Shown in pieces: positions 1-8,748 of a stretch of 64,000 bases of DNA. Made by a program: the position numbers and the translations under genes. The stretch lies in the NCBI GenBank assembly GCA_964615365.1, contig CAZTOU010000002.1, positions 62,001-126,000 on the forward strand, in the 5' to 3' direction. Source of the DNA: CAVXZE01 sp964615365. Its GTDB lineage: Bacteria; Myxococcota_A; UBA9160; UBA6930. The notes beneath the pieces were generated by a model. That model was not told where the DNA came from. It saw only the letters and a list, made by a program, of their open reading frames with translations, and did no database searches. Numbering within the stretch: position 1 is the stretch's first letter; every line of letters begins with the position of its first letter.

Positions 1-36
1 GCTTGCCCCGCCTTGGTCTCCACCACCCGCCGCTGC

Positions 37-1323
37 ATGAGGACTGGCCTCGCGCTCGCCGCGGCCCTTCTCCTCGCCTGTGACTCCGGTGAGTCCCCCT
101 CCTCTCCCGATGCGACGCCCGCCGAGACAGCGCCTCCGCGGGTCGCGGCGACTCCTTCTCCGGTCCCGGCGATTCCCGCAGGAGCCCCGTCGAGCCCTCC
201 TCCTCGCGGGCTCTGGGTGCTCTGCGAAGGATCCCAGCGAGTGCTGGAGAATCCGGAGCGACTGGAGCCGCTCCTCGAAGATGCCCGGGCCCTCGGTGCG
301 ACGGACCTCTTCGTCCAGGTCTACCGCGCGGGGCGCGCCTGGTTCGACTCCTCCCTGGCGGATCCCGAGCCGTATCGCTCGACCTGGCGGCTTCCCGAGG
401 CGGCCACCCGGGACGCCTTCTCGGTGCTGATCGAGCGCGCCCACGATCGGGGGCTGCGGGTCCACGCCTGGGTGAACGTTCTCTCGCTGGCCTCGAACGC
501 GGATGCGCCGATCCTCCGGGATCTCGGGCCCCGCATCGCCGCCGTCGATCAGAAGGGGCGCTCCATCCTCGACTATCCCGGCTTCGAGGTTCCGGAGCCG
601 GACCGTCGCTACTACCGGATGGGCACCCCGGCCCTTTGGCTGGATCCAGGAGCGGCCGGGGTCGCGGATCGGCTGGCGGCGACCTTTGCCGAGCTGGTGG
701 AGCGGTATCCCGCACTGGACGGCCTGCACCTCGACTACATTCGCTATCCGGACGCCCTGCCCTTTTCTCCAGCGACTCGATTCGGTGTCGGGCTGAGCTT
801 CGGCTTCGGAGAGGAATCGCGGAGTCGCTTCGAGGCCGAGAGCGGCCTGCGCGCCCCCTTCGGCGCGTCCATCGCCAACGGCGACCGCTGGGACGCCTGG
901 CGACGCTCCCAGCTCACGGACCTCGTCCGCCGCGTCGCCGACGCGGCGCGCTCGAGGCGGCCCGAGGTCACCCTCTCCGCGGCGGTGCTGGCAGACGTGG
1001 AACGGGCCTACCGCGTCGACTTCCAGGACTGGCTCGGCTGGCTCGACGAAGGTCTGCTCGATTTCGCCGTGCCGATGCTCTACACCCGGGATCCGCGCCT
1101 GCTCGGCTACGGAGTCGAGGAGATGTCGGGCCTCGCCGCTGAACGGTCGATATGGATCGGTCTCGGATCCTGGCTCTTCGCGGCTTCTCCGGAGCGGGCC
1201 GTCCAGCAGCTCCGAAAGGTGGGAGAGCACCCGGAGCTCGGCTCCGCCCTCTTCTCCTGGGATTCCATCCGCGAGAGCGCCGCGCTGCGCGGGGCCCTGG
1301 CCGCCGAGGTCTCGCGTGAGTGA
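37..1323 (+). CDS. GHL10/YddW-like glycosyl-hydrolase-fold lipoprotein
   Basis: Predicted lipoprotein of about 428 residues. The ATG at 37 opens a signal peptide (MRTGLALAAALLLAC) with a clear lipobox ending LLLAC, so it is preferred over the TTG at 13. After a Pro/Ser/Thr-rich linker (about residues 20-60) comes a barrel-like domain starting RGLWVLCEG, with the motifs HAWVNVL and LHLDYIRYPD typical of the YddW/GHL10 putative glycoside hydrolase family. Family members are thought to act on envelope or extracellular glycans, but the substrate of this one is unknown. It overlaps the start of queA by 8 bases, so the two may be translationally coupled, with no obvious functional link. The 5' side is close to the window edge, so upstream operon partners cannot be judged. 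Confidence 0.75.
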   Translation: MRTGLALAAALLLACDSGESPSSPDATPAETAPPRVAATPSPVPAIPAGAPSSPPPRGLWVLCEGSQRVLENPERLEPLLEDARALGATDLFVQVYRAGRAWFDSSLADPEPYRSTWRLPEAATRDAFSVLIERAHDRGLRVHAWVNVLSLASNADAPILRDLGPRIAAVDQKGRSILDYPGFEVPEPDRRYYRMGTPALWLDPGAAGVADRLAATFAELVERYPALDGLHLDYIRYPDALPFSPATRFGVGLSFGFGEESRSRFEAESGLRAPFGASIANGDRWDAWRRSQLTDLVRRVADAARSRRPEVTLSAAVLADVERAYRVDFQDWLGWLDEGLLDFAVPMLYTRDPRLLGYGVEEMSGLAAERSIWIGLGSWLFAASPERAVQQLRKVGEHPELGSALFSWDSIRESAALRGALAAEVSRE

Positions 1324-2359
1324 TGCACTCGGGCTGGATCTCTTCGACTACGCACTGCCGCCGGAGCGAATCGCCCAACACCCGCTCCTCGAGCGGGATG
1401 CCGCCCGGCTCCTGGTTCTGGATCGGACCGGGGGGAGCCGTTCGCACCGGCAGGTCCGTGATCTCGCAGAGTGTCTGCGAGCCGGGGATCTACTGGTGGG
1501 CAACGCGAGCCGGGTGCGACCCGCTCGGCTCCGCGGTCGCAAGGCCAGCGGAGGAGCAGCCGAGGCGCTGATCCTCGGGTTCCTCCCCGATTCACCCGGT
1601 CACTACCGCGCCCTGGTGCGCTGCGGGGGGCGGCTGCGGGTGGGCCAGGAGTTCCTCTTCGGCACCGGGTCCGAGACCCTCGAAGCGAGGCTCGCCGCCC
1701 TCTCCGAGAGTGGCGAGCTGACCCTCACCTTCTGCCCGGACGTGTCGCCCTACTCCGTCGGAGAGATGCCGTTACCCCCCTACATCCGACGGGACCGCCC
1801 CGACCCCGAGGACCGGGAACGCTATCAGACGATCTTCGCCTGCGAGCCGGGCTCGGTGGCGGCTCCCACCGCCGGCCTCCATCTGACCGAGGCTCTCTTC
1901 GCGACGCTGCGCGGAAAGGGCGTGGCCTGGAGCGACGTGATCCTGCACGTGGGGCCGGGGACCTTTCGTCCCCTGCGGTCCGAGGATCTCGCGGCGGGAC
2001 GCCTTCCCGCGGAGTACTTCGAGCTTCCCGACGCGACGGCCGAGGCGATCGAGCGGACCCGCGCCGCGGGAGGGCGCGTGGTGGCGGTCGGGACGACCAC
2101 CACACGGGTGCTGGAGTCCTGCGCGTGCGAGGACGGTCGGGTGAGTCCGGCCCGGGGCGAAACCGATCTCTTCGTTCGACCGGGCCATCGCTTTCGCGTG
2201 GTGGACGCCCTGCTCACCAACTTCCACCTGCCGCGATCCTCGCTCCTCCTGCTGGTGGCGGCCTTCGCCGGACGCGAGCGGATTCTCGACGCCTACGCCG
2301 AGGCGATCGAGGAGGGCTATCGCTTCTACTCCTACGGTGACGCGATGTTGATCCTCTGA
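1316..2359 (+). CDS. queA: S-adenosylmethionine:tRNA ribosyltransferase-isomerase QueA
   Basis: 347 residues, the usual length for QueA, which transfers the ribosyl part of SAM to preQ1-modified tRNA to make epoxyqueuosine. Recognisable family blocks include the N-terminal FDYALPPERIAQHP, the central YQTIFA and AAPTAGLHLT, the HVGPGTFRP motif and the C-terminal YRFYSYGDAMLI. The GTG start at 1316 lies inside the 3' end of the preceding gene (8-base overlap), and tgt starts one base after the queA stop, so queA-tgt form a transcription unit for queuosine synthesis. queG, the next enzyme of the pathway, is encoded at the other end of the window (61903-63003). Family assignment is very secure. 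Confidence 0.96.
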   Translation: MSDALGLDLFDYALPPERIAQHPLLERDAARLLVLDRTGGSRSHRQVRDLAECLRAGDLLVGNASRVRPARLRGRKASGGAAEALILGFLPDSPGHYRALVRCGGRLRVGQEFLFGTGSETLEARLAALSESGELTLTFCPDVSPYSVGEMPLPPYIRRDRPDPEDRERYQTIFACEPGSVAAPTAGLHLTEALFATLRGKGVAWSDVILHVGPGTFRPLRSEDLAAGRLPAEYFELPDATAEAIERTRAAGGRVVAVGTTTTRVLESCACEDGRVSPARGETDLFVRPGHRFRVVDALLTNFHLPRSSLLLLVAAFAGRERILDAYAEAIEEGYRFYSYGDAMLIL

Positions 2360-2360
2360 G

Positions 2361-3494
2361 ATGACCGTGCGCCCGTCCTTCGAGATCGTCGCACGGGACG
2401 GAGCGGCCCGCTCAGGACGGCTCACGACCGCCCACGGAGTGATCGAGACGCCGACCTTTCAGCCCGTCGCGACCTACGGGGCGGTCCGCGCCCTGGGCCC
2501 CGCCGATCTCGTCGAGATCGGCGCCCAGCTGCTTCTGGCCAACGACTACCACCTCCACGAGCGCCCCGGCGAGGAGGGAGTGGCGAGAGCCGGCGGACTG
2601 CACGGCTTCACCGGATGGCGGGGGCCCTGGCTGACCGACAGCGGCGGTTACCAGGTGACCTCCCTGGCCGATCGGGTGACGGTCGACGAAGAGGGTCTGA
2701 CCTTCGCGTCACCGCTGGACGGCCAACGGCGTCATCTCTCTCCCGAGCGATCGATCGAGATCCAGGAGGCGCTAGGGGCCGACTTCGCCATGGCACTCGA
2801 CGAATGCCAGCCCCCCGATCCCCGGAAGGGATCCGACGGCGACCTGCGCGCCGAGGCGGCCATGGAACGCACCCTCCGCTGGGCGGAGCGCTGCCGGGCG
2901 CACCACTCGCGTCCGGATCAGGCCCTTTTCGGCATCGTTCAGGGCGGAGACTCGCCGGTGCTGCGGCGTCGCGGCGCGCGCAACCCCGCGGCACTCGACT
3001 TCGAGGGCCCCGCGCCCGGGGGGCGCGGCCTCGGAGCGGACACCGCCCGCCGCAACGAACTCCCCCCCGAGACCCACGAAGAGCTACCCCCCGACCGTCC
3101 GCGCTATCTGATGGGTCTCGGGCGCCCCGAGGATCTGCTGCTGGCCATCGAGCGGGGAATCGATCTCTTCGATTGCGTGATCCCAACACGCCACGCCCGC
3201 CATGGGGTGATTTTCACCCATACCGGACAGCTCTCGCTCAAGAGCGCGCGCCTCCGAGAGGATGACGGGCCCCTGGACGCGGCCTGTGACTGCGCGACCT
3301 GCGCGCGCCACAGCCGGGCCTTCCTGGCGCACCTCTTCCGCGTCCACGAGTCCCTGGGCTCCCGGCTCGCCTCACTGCACAATCTCCGCTTCTACCTGCG
3401 CACCATGGAGCGCGCCCGCCAGGCCATCGCCGAGGGCCGCCTGACAGCTCTCCAGGAGGAATTTCTGGCAGGAGCAGCCGAGAGAGTTCGCTGA
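2361..3494 (+). CDS. tgt: queuine/preQ1 tRNA-guanine transglycosylase
   Basis: 377 residues. Tgt exchanges guanine 34 of GUN-anticodon tRNAs for preQ1, the step before QueA. Visible are the general acid/base motif LTDSGGYQV (about residue 95), DEC (about 152), the nucleophile motif LFDCVIPTR (about 270) and the zinc site CDCATC plus a downstream His (SLHNLRFY). The odd part is the preQ1-binding loop. In other Tgt proteins this reads GGLAVGE, with Gly and Leu contacting the base; here (around 3018-3038) it reads GGRGLGA. The surrounding stretch, about residues 205-245, is rich in Pro and Arg and departs from the family, while both flanks match well. This could be local sequence error, decay or altered specificity. 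Confidence 0.92.
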   Translation: MTVRPSFEIVARDGAARSGRLTTAHGVIETPTFQPVATYGAVRALGPADLVEIGAQLLLANDYHLHERPGEEGVARAGGLHGFTGWRGPWLTDSGGYQVTSLADRVTVDEEGLTFASPLDGQRRHLSPERSIEIQEALGADFAMALDECQPPDPRKGSDGDLRAEAAMERTLRWAERCRAHHSRPDQALFGIVQGGDSPVLRRRGARNPAALDFEGPAPGGRGLGADTARRNELPPETHEELPPDRPRYLMGLGRPEDLLLAIERGIDLFDCVIPTRHARHGVIFTHTGQLSLKSARLREDDGPLDAACDCATCARHSRAFLAHLFRVHESLGSRLASLHNLRFYLRTMERARQAIAEGRLTALQEEFLAGAAERVR

Positions 3495-3591
3495 GCCCTC
3501 CCCTCCCGCCTATCCGGCAATCTGCCCGCTCAAGTGGTGTCTTCGCGGCGCCGATGCGCAGGCGGGTATCGCAGGGGAGATCGGTGAAACC

Positions 3592-5307
3592 ATGGACCCG
3601 TCCGCTGTCGAGAAAGCGAAGAACGTCACCCAGCACCTCAACCACCTCTTCGGTTTGCTCACCACCGGCCTCTGCGGTGCAGGAGCTCTGGTGCTGTTTG
3701 CCCTCACCGACAGTGCACTGCTGGCTGGCGCCTGGGTGGCGGCGGCCGTCGCGGTCACCGCGGTGGGCCAGCGCGCGTTCTGGGAGAAGATCACCGCCCC
3801 GGTTCGCCTGGCGCTCCAGGCGGTCCAGAAGATCGCCGCGGGAGACTACGACGCGCATCCCAGCCCCGAAGAGCTCGGATATCTCTCCGGCTACAGCGAG
3901 ACGCTGGGCGCTCTCTGCAATAGCCAGGAGAGGATCAGCAGGAGAGTGACGGGGGTCGCGGGCAGGCTGGTGGAGGTGCCGGAGCGGGTCGAAGAGGCGA
4001 TGCAGGAGATCGAATCGGGTCGCGAGTCGACCGAGGAAGCCGTCGAAGAGACGGCCTCTCTGCTGGTGAACATCAACACCTCGATTCGAGGCATCAACTC
4101 GGAGGTGGAGAGTCTCTCCCGCGCTACGGACGAGGTCTCCTCCTCGATTCTCGAGATGGGCGGCTCCATCGACGAGGTGGCGCGCAACGCCGGCTCGCTT
4201 CACGACGTGGTCGATGCCTCCACCACCTCGATCCACGAGATCAGCGCCAGCATCCGCCAGGTCGCCGAGAGCGCCGACGCGGTGCAGAGCATGGCCGAGG
4301 AGTCCGCCGCGGCCATGGTGCAGATGGACCGGGCGATTCAGGAGGTGGGCCAGCACGTCACTGAGGCATCGGAGCTCACCGAGGAGGTCAGCAAGGGTGC
4401 CCAGGCCGGCTCCCAGGTGGTGGGGACGACCATCGACGGCATCACCGAGATCCGCCGGCAGACCCTGGAGGCCAAGGAGGTCCTCGAGCGCCTGGCGGGA
4501 CGCATCGGGGAGATCGGCGAGATCGTCAACGTGATCGGCGGGATCAACGACGAGGCCAACCTGCTCTCTCTGAACGCCGCCATCATCGCGGCCCAGGCCG
4601 GTGAGCACGGCAAGGCCTTCGCCGTGGTCGCGAACCACGTGAAGACCCTGGCTCAGCGCACCACCTCCAGCACCCGTGAGATCGAGGAGCTGATCCGTGC
4701 GGTGCAGCAGGAGTCGAGCAACGCGGTGACCGCGATGGCCGGCGGGATCCAGGCGGTCGAGAAAGGCGTGGAGCGCTCCCTCCAGGCCGGTGAAGAGCTC
4801 GAGAAGATCCGCAGCTCGTCGGGAGAGGCGAGCTCGCGGGTCGCGGAGATCGCTCGCGCCACCGGCGAACAGACCCGCAACTCGAAGCACGTCGCCGAGG
4901 CGGCCCAGCGCACCTCCTCGATGGTGCAGCAGATCAGCGTGGCGATGGCCGAGCAGTCTCATGCGAGCGAGACCATGCTCAAGAACGCGGAGTCCGCCCT
5001 CGAGATGTGCCGCCAGGTCCACAGCGCGACCGAGGAGCAGAAGGAATCGGGACGCTTCATCACCACCAGCATCAGCTCCGTGACGGAGATGACCCGGTCG
5101 ATTCAGTCGAACACGGAATCCCACGGGGTGGCCAGCGAGGCGGTCGCCGAAGCGGTGACGAGAATCCTCGAGATCACGCGCAAGAGCGGCGAGCGGATTC
5201 CGGAGGTGGTGTCGAACCTCGAGTCCCTTCGCGAGGACGCACAGCTCCTCGCCGGGACCACGGGCTCGCAGGAGGAGACGGTCGTACCGTCAGCCGATCC
5301 CGCGTAG
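3592..5307 (+). CDS. methyl-accepting chemotaxis protein without periplasmic sensor domain
   Basis: 571 residues. Two hydrophobic segments close together (about residues 20-38 and 42-58) form a membrane hairpin with almost no periplasmic loop. A HAMP-like stretch (about 60-115) and a long helical cytoplasmic signalling domain follow. The hairpin tip is recognisable (NLLSLNAAIIAAQAGEHGK, FAVVANHVKTLAQRT), the CheA/CheW-contact region of MCPs, with Ile where many receptors have Glu (NAAIEAA). The signal is therefore probably sensed in the membrane, in the cytoplasm or through a partner. No cheA, cheW, cheR or cheB is nearby, so this is an orphan receptor within the window. The ATG at 3592 is the first good start after tgt. 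The 3' end overlaps the convergent ROK gene by 18 bases. Confidence 0.9.
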   Translation: MDPSAVEKAKNVTQHLNHLFGLLTTGLCGAGALVLFALTDSALLAGAWVAAAVAVTAVGQRAFWEKITAPVRLALQAVQKIAAGDYDAHPSPEELGYLSGYSETLGALCNSQERISRRVTGVAGRLVEVPERVEEAMQEIESGRESTEEAVEETASLLVNINTSIRGINSEVESLSRATDEVSSSILEMGGSIDEVARNAGSLHDVVDASTTSIHEISASIRQVAESADAVQSMAEESAAAMVQMDRAIQEVGQHVTEASELTEEVSKGAQAGSQVVGTTIDGITEIRRQTLEAKEVLERLAGRIGEIGEIVNVIGGINDEANLLSLNAAIIAAQAGEHGKAFAVVANHVKTLAQRTTSSTREIEELIRAVQQESSNAVTAMAGGIQAVEKGVERSLQAGEELEKIRSSSGEASSRVAEIARATGEQTRNSKHVAEAAQRTSSMVQQISVAMAEQSHASETMLKNAESALEMCRQVHSATEEQKESGRFITTSISSVTEMTRSIQSNTESHGVASEAVAEAVTRILEITRKSGERIPEVVSNLESLREDAQLLAGTTGSQEETVVPSADPA

Positions 5308-6267
5308 TCCTTCCATCGCCACGGCGAGTCCCGCGTAATCGGCGAGCTGATCACCGAGGGCTGCCGGAACGATCTTCAGATCGCCGGCCAACGCAGGCCA
5401 GGTGCGCGCGGCCACCCGTTCGCGCACGGGCGCGAAGCAGAGCTCCTCACCGGCCGCCACGGCGATCGTCCCCAGCACGAAGATCTCGGGCGCGAGAACG
5501 AAGCTGAGGTTCACCAGCGCCTGCGCCAGGTAGTTGTTGAAGCGGTCCATCTCTGCGAGGGCGAACTCGTCTCCCTCCCGGGCGGCCTCGACCACCTGCT
5601 CGGGGGTGACGTTCTCCGGGCCTCCCGCGAGGGCCGCAACGCGGCTCGAAGAGGGCGTGATCTCTCGCAGGCGGCGGCTCCAGCACGCGCCGCCGATGTA
5701 GGCCTCGAGGCAGCCCTGGAGCCCGCAGCCGCAGCGCTCGCCGTTCCACTCCACCAGCATGTGTCCGACCTCGCCGGCACCCGCGAAGACACCCCGGTGC
5801 GCTCGACCATCCAGGATCAGGCCTCCACCCACCCCCGTCGACATGGTCAGATACACCAGGTGCGTGAATCCCTTCCCGGCCCCGAAGCGCCACTCGGCCA
5901 GCGCAGCCGCGTTGGCGTCGTTCTCCAGGAAGACCGGGCAGCCCAGCTCCTCGGCGAGGACGTCCCGAACCGGCGCGCGATCCCAGCTCGGGAGATTGGG
6001 GGGATTCAGGACCAGTCCCGCGTCCAGATCCAGGGGGCCGGGCACCGACGCCCCCACCGCGGCGAGGTCTTCCGGGCGCGCCCCGGCCGCCCCGACCAAG
6101 CGCCGCGCCTCCTCGGCAATTCGCCGGAGGTCGGTCTCGGCCTGGCCGGATTGCTGCGTGGCACGCCGCAAGCGCCGGTGGAGTTTTCCGCTCTCCTCGC
6201 CAAGCGAAAACTGGATCTTGGTGCCGCCGATGTCGATTCCGAGGAGCAGCAAAGTGGCGCGGAGCAT
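5290..6267 (-). CDS. ROK-family sugar kinase (glucokinase-like)
   Basis: 325 residues from the ATG at 6267; a longer reading from 6369 would add a basic, low-complexity leader. The N-terminal GIDIGGTKI phosphate-binding motif, the ENDANAAALAEW catalytic Asp block, STGVGGGLILDG, and the ROK signature with zinc ligands (GHM, then CGCGLQGCLE) are all present. ROK kinases phosphorylate glucose, N-acetylglucosamine, mannose or similar sugars with ATP in the cytoplasm; the sugar cannot be told from sequence alone. There is no DNA-binding helix-turn-helix, so it is an enzyme and not a ROK repressor. Convergent with the MCP gene and divergent from the small lipoprotein at 6372. Confidence 0.9.
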   Translation of the reverse strand: MLRATLLLLGIDIGGTKIQFSLGEESGKLHRRLRRATQQSGQAETDLRRIAEEARRLVGAAGARPEDLAAVGASVPGPLDLDAGLVLNPPNLPSWDRAPVRDVLAEELGCPVFLENDANAAALAEWRFGAGKGFTHLVYLTMSTGVGGGLILDGRAHRGVFAGAGEVGHMLVEWNGERCGCGLQGCLEAYIGGACWSRRLREITPSSSRVAALAGGPENVTPEQVVEAAREGDEFALAEMDRFNNYLAQALVNLSFVLAPEIFVLGTIAVAAGEELCFAPVRERVAARTWPALAGDLKIVPAALGDQLADYAGLAVAMEGLRGIG

Positions 6268-6371
6268 AGCAAGTGCCTCAAGTCCGGGTCGGCAACGCGC
6301 CGATAGAGGAATCGGACGAGGAAACGCCGGCCTCCGCCGAACCCTGCCGGTCAGCGCAAGGAGAATCAACG

Positions 6372-6803
6372 ATGCGAATCGCCACCGGGATCCTGCTGGT
6401 GTTGCTCGTGCCAGCCTGGGGATGCGCCTCGCTCCTCAGCGATCCGCTGGATCGGCGTGGTCAGTTCGAGGACACCCAGGAGAGGTTCACCCAGTACATC
6501 CGATGGGGGAAGTTCGAAGAGGCCGCCCGCTTCGTGGATCCCGAGATGCGCGAGGAGTTCATGTCCTGCGCGCCGGAGTTCAGCGACCTCCGCTTCTCGG
6601 ACTACGAGATCAATCAGGTCGCGATTCAGGAGGGGGTCAAGAGCGCCTCCGTCGACGTGCGCTACACCGCCTATCGCCTCAGCCTGCCCGTGGAGCGAAC
6701 CGTGGCTCTCACCGAGGAGTGGACGCGGGACGAGGCGACGGGCGTTTGGACCGTGAAGCTCGATATCGCAAAGCTTCGCAACACCATGTACGGAGCACCC
6801 TAG
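6372..6803 (+). CDS. small lipoprotein of unknown function
   Basis: 143 residues starting at the ATG at 6372, because the signal sequence MRIATGILLVLLVPAWGC, with a lipobox-like Cys near residue 18, begins there. The mature part has an amphipathic N-terminal region (FTQYIRWGKFEEAARFVDPEM) followed by alternating beta-type sequence (VDVRYTAYRLSLPVERTVALTEEW), which resembles small NTF2-like folds, though this is only an impression. It stands 24 bases upstream of the REC-PilZ gene on the same strand and may be co-transcribed with it. No catalytic motif is visible. Confidence 0.7.
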   Translation: MRIATGILLVLLVPAWGCASLLSDPLDRRGQFEDTQERFTQYIRWGKFEEAARFVDPEMREEFMSCAPEFSDLRFSDYEINQVAIQEGVKSASVDVRYTAYRLSLPVERTVALTEEWTRDEATGVWTVKLDIAKLRNTMYGAP

Positions 6804-6827
6804 CCCGCTCGTCCGGGGAGAAGGACG

Positions 6828-7559
6828 GTGGACACGAAACGAACCATTCTCGTCGTCGATGACCTGCCCATGTTCCGGGATCTGGAATCCGTGTTCCTGT
6901 CCCGCTATGGGCGCGTGCTCACCGCCGCCGATGGCGCCCAGGCGCTCGAGAAGGTTCGACGAGAGCAGCCCGATGTCGTGGTCCTCGACTTCCATCTGCC
7001 CGACATCGACAGCACCATCCTGTGCCAGCAGATCCAGAGCCTCTACCCCGAGGGAAAGGAGGCCTTCATCGTGGGGATCTGCAACGGCGATTCCACGGAT
7101 CACGAGAGGGCAATCCGAGCGGGGGCGAACGACGTGCTCTCCAAGCCGCTCAGTCGGGTCAGCCTGGTCGAGACGGTGAGCCGCTTCGTCCGCTTCCCCG
7201 AGGTGCGCGGCCTGGCCCGGATCGGTCACGCGGCGACGGTTCGAGTGGTCATGGATCGCGAAGAGCAGTGGGGAACGATGCGGAACCTCTCTCGCGGCGG
7301 CATGTACCTCGAGGCGAGCTGGGCCGCTCCTCCCGAATCCGAGATGCAGCTCGAGTTCCGCCTGCCGGAGATCGGGACGCCTCTCGCGCCCACCGCGAAG
7401 GTGGTCTGGAGCCAGACCCGCTGGAATGGAACGGCGGCCGGCATGGGGGTGCGCTTTCTCGCGCTGGACAAGGCCAGTGCGCTCACCCTCGACTCCTTCG
7501 TCTACGAACGCTTCGCTCCCCAGCCCTCTCCGATGGACTCCTTGAACGGAACCGAGTGA
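6828..7559 (+). CDS. response regulator with receiver and PilZ domains
   Basis: 243 residues. The receiver domain (about 5-118) has the acidic pair DD (residues 11-12), the phospho-acceptor Asp54 in VVLDFHLPD, and Lys106 in LSKPLS. The C-terminal half (about 122-235) is PilZ-like, with the NLSRGGMYLE motif of the family, but the RxxxR motif that binds cyclic di-GMP is not evident upstream of it (RIGHAATVRV). It may therefore be a degenerate PilZ domain acting through protein contacts. There is no adjacent histidine kinase. GTG start at 6828; the stop codon overlaps the ATG of the next gene (TGATG), which points to coupling. A diguanylate cyclase is encoded at 44766. Confidence 0.85.
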   Translation: MDTKRTILVVDDLPMFRDLESVFLSRYGRVLTAADGAQALEKVRREQPDVVVLDFHLPDIDSTILCQQIQSLYPEGKEAFIVGICNGDSTDHERAIRAGANDVLSKPLSRVSLVETVSRFVRFPEVRGLARIGHAATVRVVMDREEQWGTMRNLSRGGMYLEASWAAPPESEMQLEFRLPEIGTPLAPTAKVVWSQTRWNGTAAGMGVRFLALDKASALTLDSFVYERFAPQPSPMDSLNGTE

Positions 7560-7936
7560 TGCGCCGGGTCCTGCTCCTCCTGCTTCCGCTGCTCCTCCTC
7601 GCCCTGCCCTCTTCTGCCGAGGAAGCGGCCCCCCCGCCGGCTTCTCCAGCCGCGACGGTCGAGAACGGCGAGGTGGAGATCGAGGAGTGGCGCCAGAGGC
7701 TTCTCGAGGGTCACGAGCGCCTGGAGAGCGCACGAGCCCGGGCTCTGGAGGCGAAGTACGCCCATCGCGATGGACGACAGCGGAGACGCCGAGGCGCGGA
7801 GAAGGCGCAGCTCACGGTCGCACTGGAGGCAGCCGAGAAGGAGCTCGCGGCGGCGGAGGCGGAATTCCCGGTGCTCCTCGAGCAGGCACGCCGAGCGGGT
7901 GTCCCGCCCGGCGTGCTCCGTGAATTCGAGGACTGA
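7559..7936 (+). CDS. small secreted coiled-coil protein
   Basis: 125 residues. A strong Sec signal peptide (MRRVLLLLLPLLLLALPSSAEE) is followed by a short Ala/Pro linker and a charged helical region, about residues 45-110, with heptad-like Leu/Ala spacing and many Glu, Arg and Lys. It shares its ATG with the stop of the upstream REC-PilZ gene. No recognised domain; it may be a periplasmic structural or adaptor protein. Function unknown. Confidence 0.7.
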   Translation: MRRVLLLLLPLLLLALPSSAEEAAPPPASPAATVENGEVEIEEWRQRLLEGHERLESARARALEAKYAHRDGRQRRRRGAEKAQLTVALEAAEKELAAAEAEFPVLLEQARRAGVPPGVLREFED

Positions 7937-7951
7937 GGCCCGGAACCGGGA

Positions 7952-8518
7952 CTACTCGAGGAGCTCGTGCTCTTCGACCCAGTCGCCGGGGCCCGCCTGG
8001 TGACTCTGAGCCGGGCGAACCACCATCAGCACCTTGTCACCCTGGCGGACCACGGTGTCGTGGATGGTGAAGTTGCTGCCCTTCCGCCTGACCCGAACCT
8101 CTTCCACCACGATGGGCGCTTCATCGGATGCGGTGGCAGGGATCCGCAAGGCCGTGCTGTCGTTCACCTGGACGATGGTCTCGGGGGCGGGTCCTTCCGC
8201 TGCCCCTTGCAGGGCGACGGCCCGATCCGCCCGGTTGGCCTCACGAAGCCGCTCGAGGCGCTCCTGCAGGAGCGCCTGCTCCTCACTCTGGCGGGCACTG
8301 TCAGTGGGGGTGAAGCGCTGGTAGGTGGTGAGTCCACCCGTCTCCAGCGCCTTGGCCTGGGCCCGATAGCGCTCCGGGATCCGCTTGGGATCGTCGGTGA
8401 AGGCGGTCGAGCCGTCCTCGGCCGTCCACTTATAGAGCGACGCGCCCAGGGAAGGCGTGGCGAGCGCCACGAACAGGACGATTCCGGCGAGGAAAGTCAG
8501 CTTGGGGTACAGCAGCAT
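7952..8518 (-). CDS. DUF4124-domain exported protein
   Basis: 188 residues from the ATG at 8518, which opens a signal peptide (MLLYPKLTFLAGIVLFVA, cleavage after about ATPSLGA). Right after it comes the DUF4124 pattern LYKWTAEDGSTAFTDDP, followed by a helical charged segment and a C-terminal stretch rich in beta-type residues. DUF4124 proteins are widespread envelope proteins of unknown role in Proteobacteria. The longer reading from 8638 would run into the tRNA promoter region and lacks a leader of its own, so it is not used. Convergent with the small coiled-coil gene, 15 bases apart. Confidence 0.78.
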   Translation of the reverse strand: MLLYPKLTFLAGIVLFVALATPSLGASLYKWTAEDGSTAFTDDPKRIPERYRAQAKALETGGLTTYQRFTPTDSARQSEEQALLQERLERLREANRADRAVALQGAAEGPAPETIVQVNDSTALRIPATASDEAPIVVEEVRVRRKGSNFTIHDTVVRQGDKVLMVVRPAQSHQAGPGDWVEEHELLE

Positions 8519-8624
8519 GGGGGATTCCTCCTCTGACGAAAAGTGTCCCACACGGGCGAAAAGTGTCACCCTCGCTGCAGCTTGCGGCGGCAGGGACGAG
8601 GCAACAGAGGTGCAAGAGCGCCCG

Positions 8625-8653
8625 TTGACGCGCCTCACTCCGGGTATTAATTT
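8625..8653 (+). promoter_or_regulatory. candidate sigma70 promoter of the tRNA gene
   Basis: TTGACG (8625-8630) is followed after 17 bases by TAATTT (8648-8653), placing a start point near 8660, a few bases before the mature tRNA 5' end. The -35 match is good and the -10 match is modest. The position directly before a tRNA gene supports it. Confidence 0.5.
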
Positions 8654-8666
8654 TCTCGCGGGTTAT

Positions 8667-8743
<77 letters not shown>

Positions 8744-8748
8744 TCTAG

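Noticed and set aside
3238..5124. 628-codon minus-strand open frame
   Set aside because: Antisense to the chemoreceptor gene; the high His/Leu/Asp content is a reflection of the receptor's codon use.
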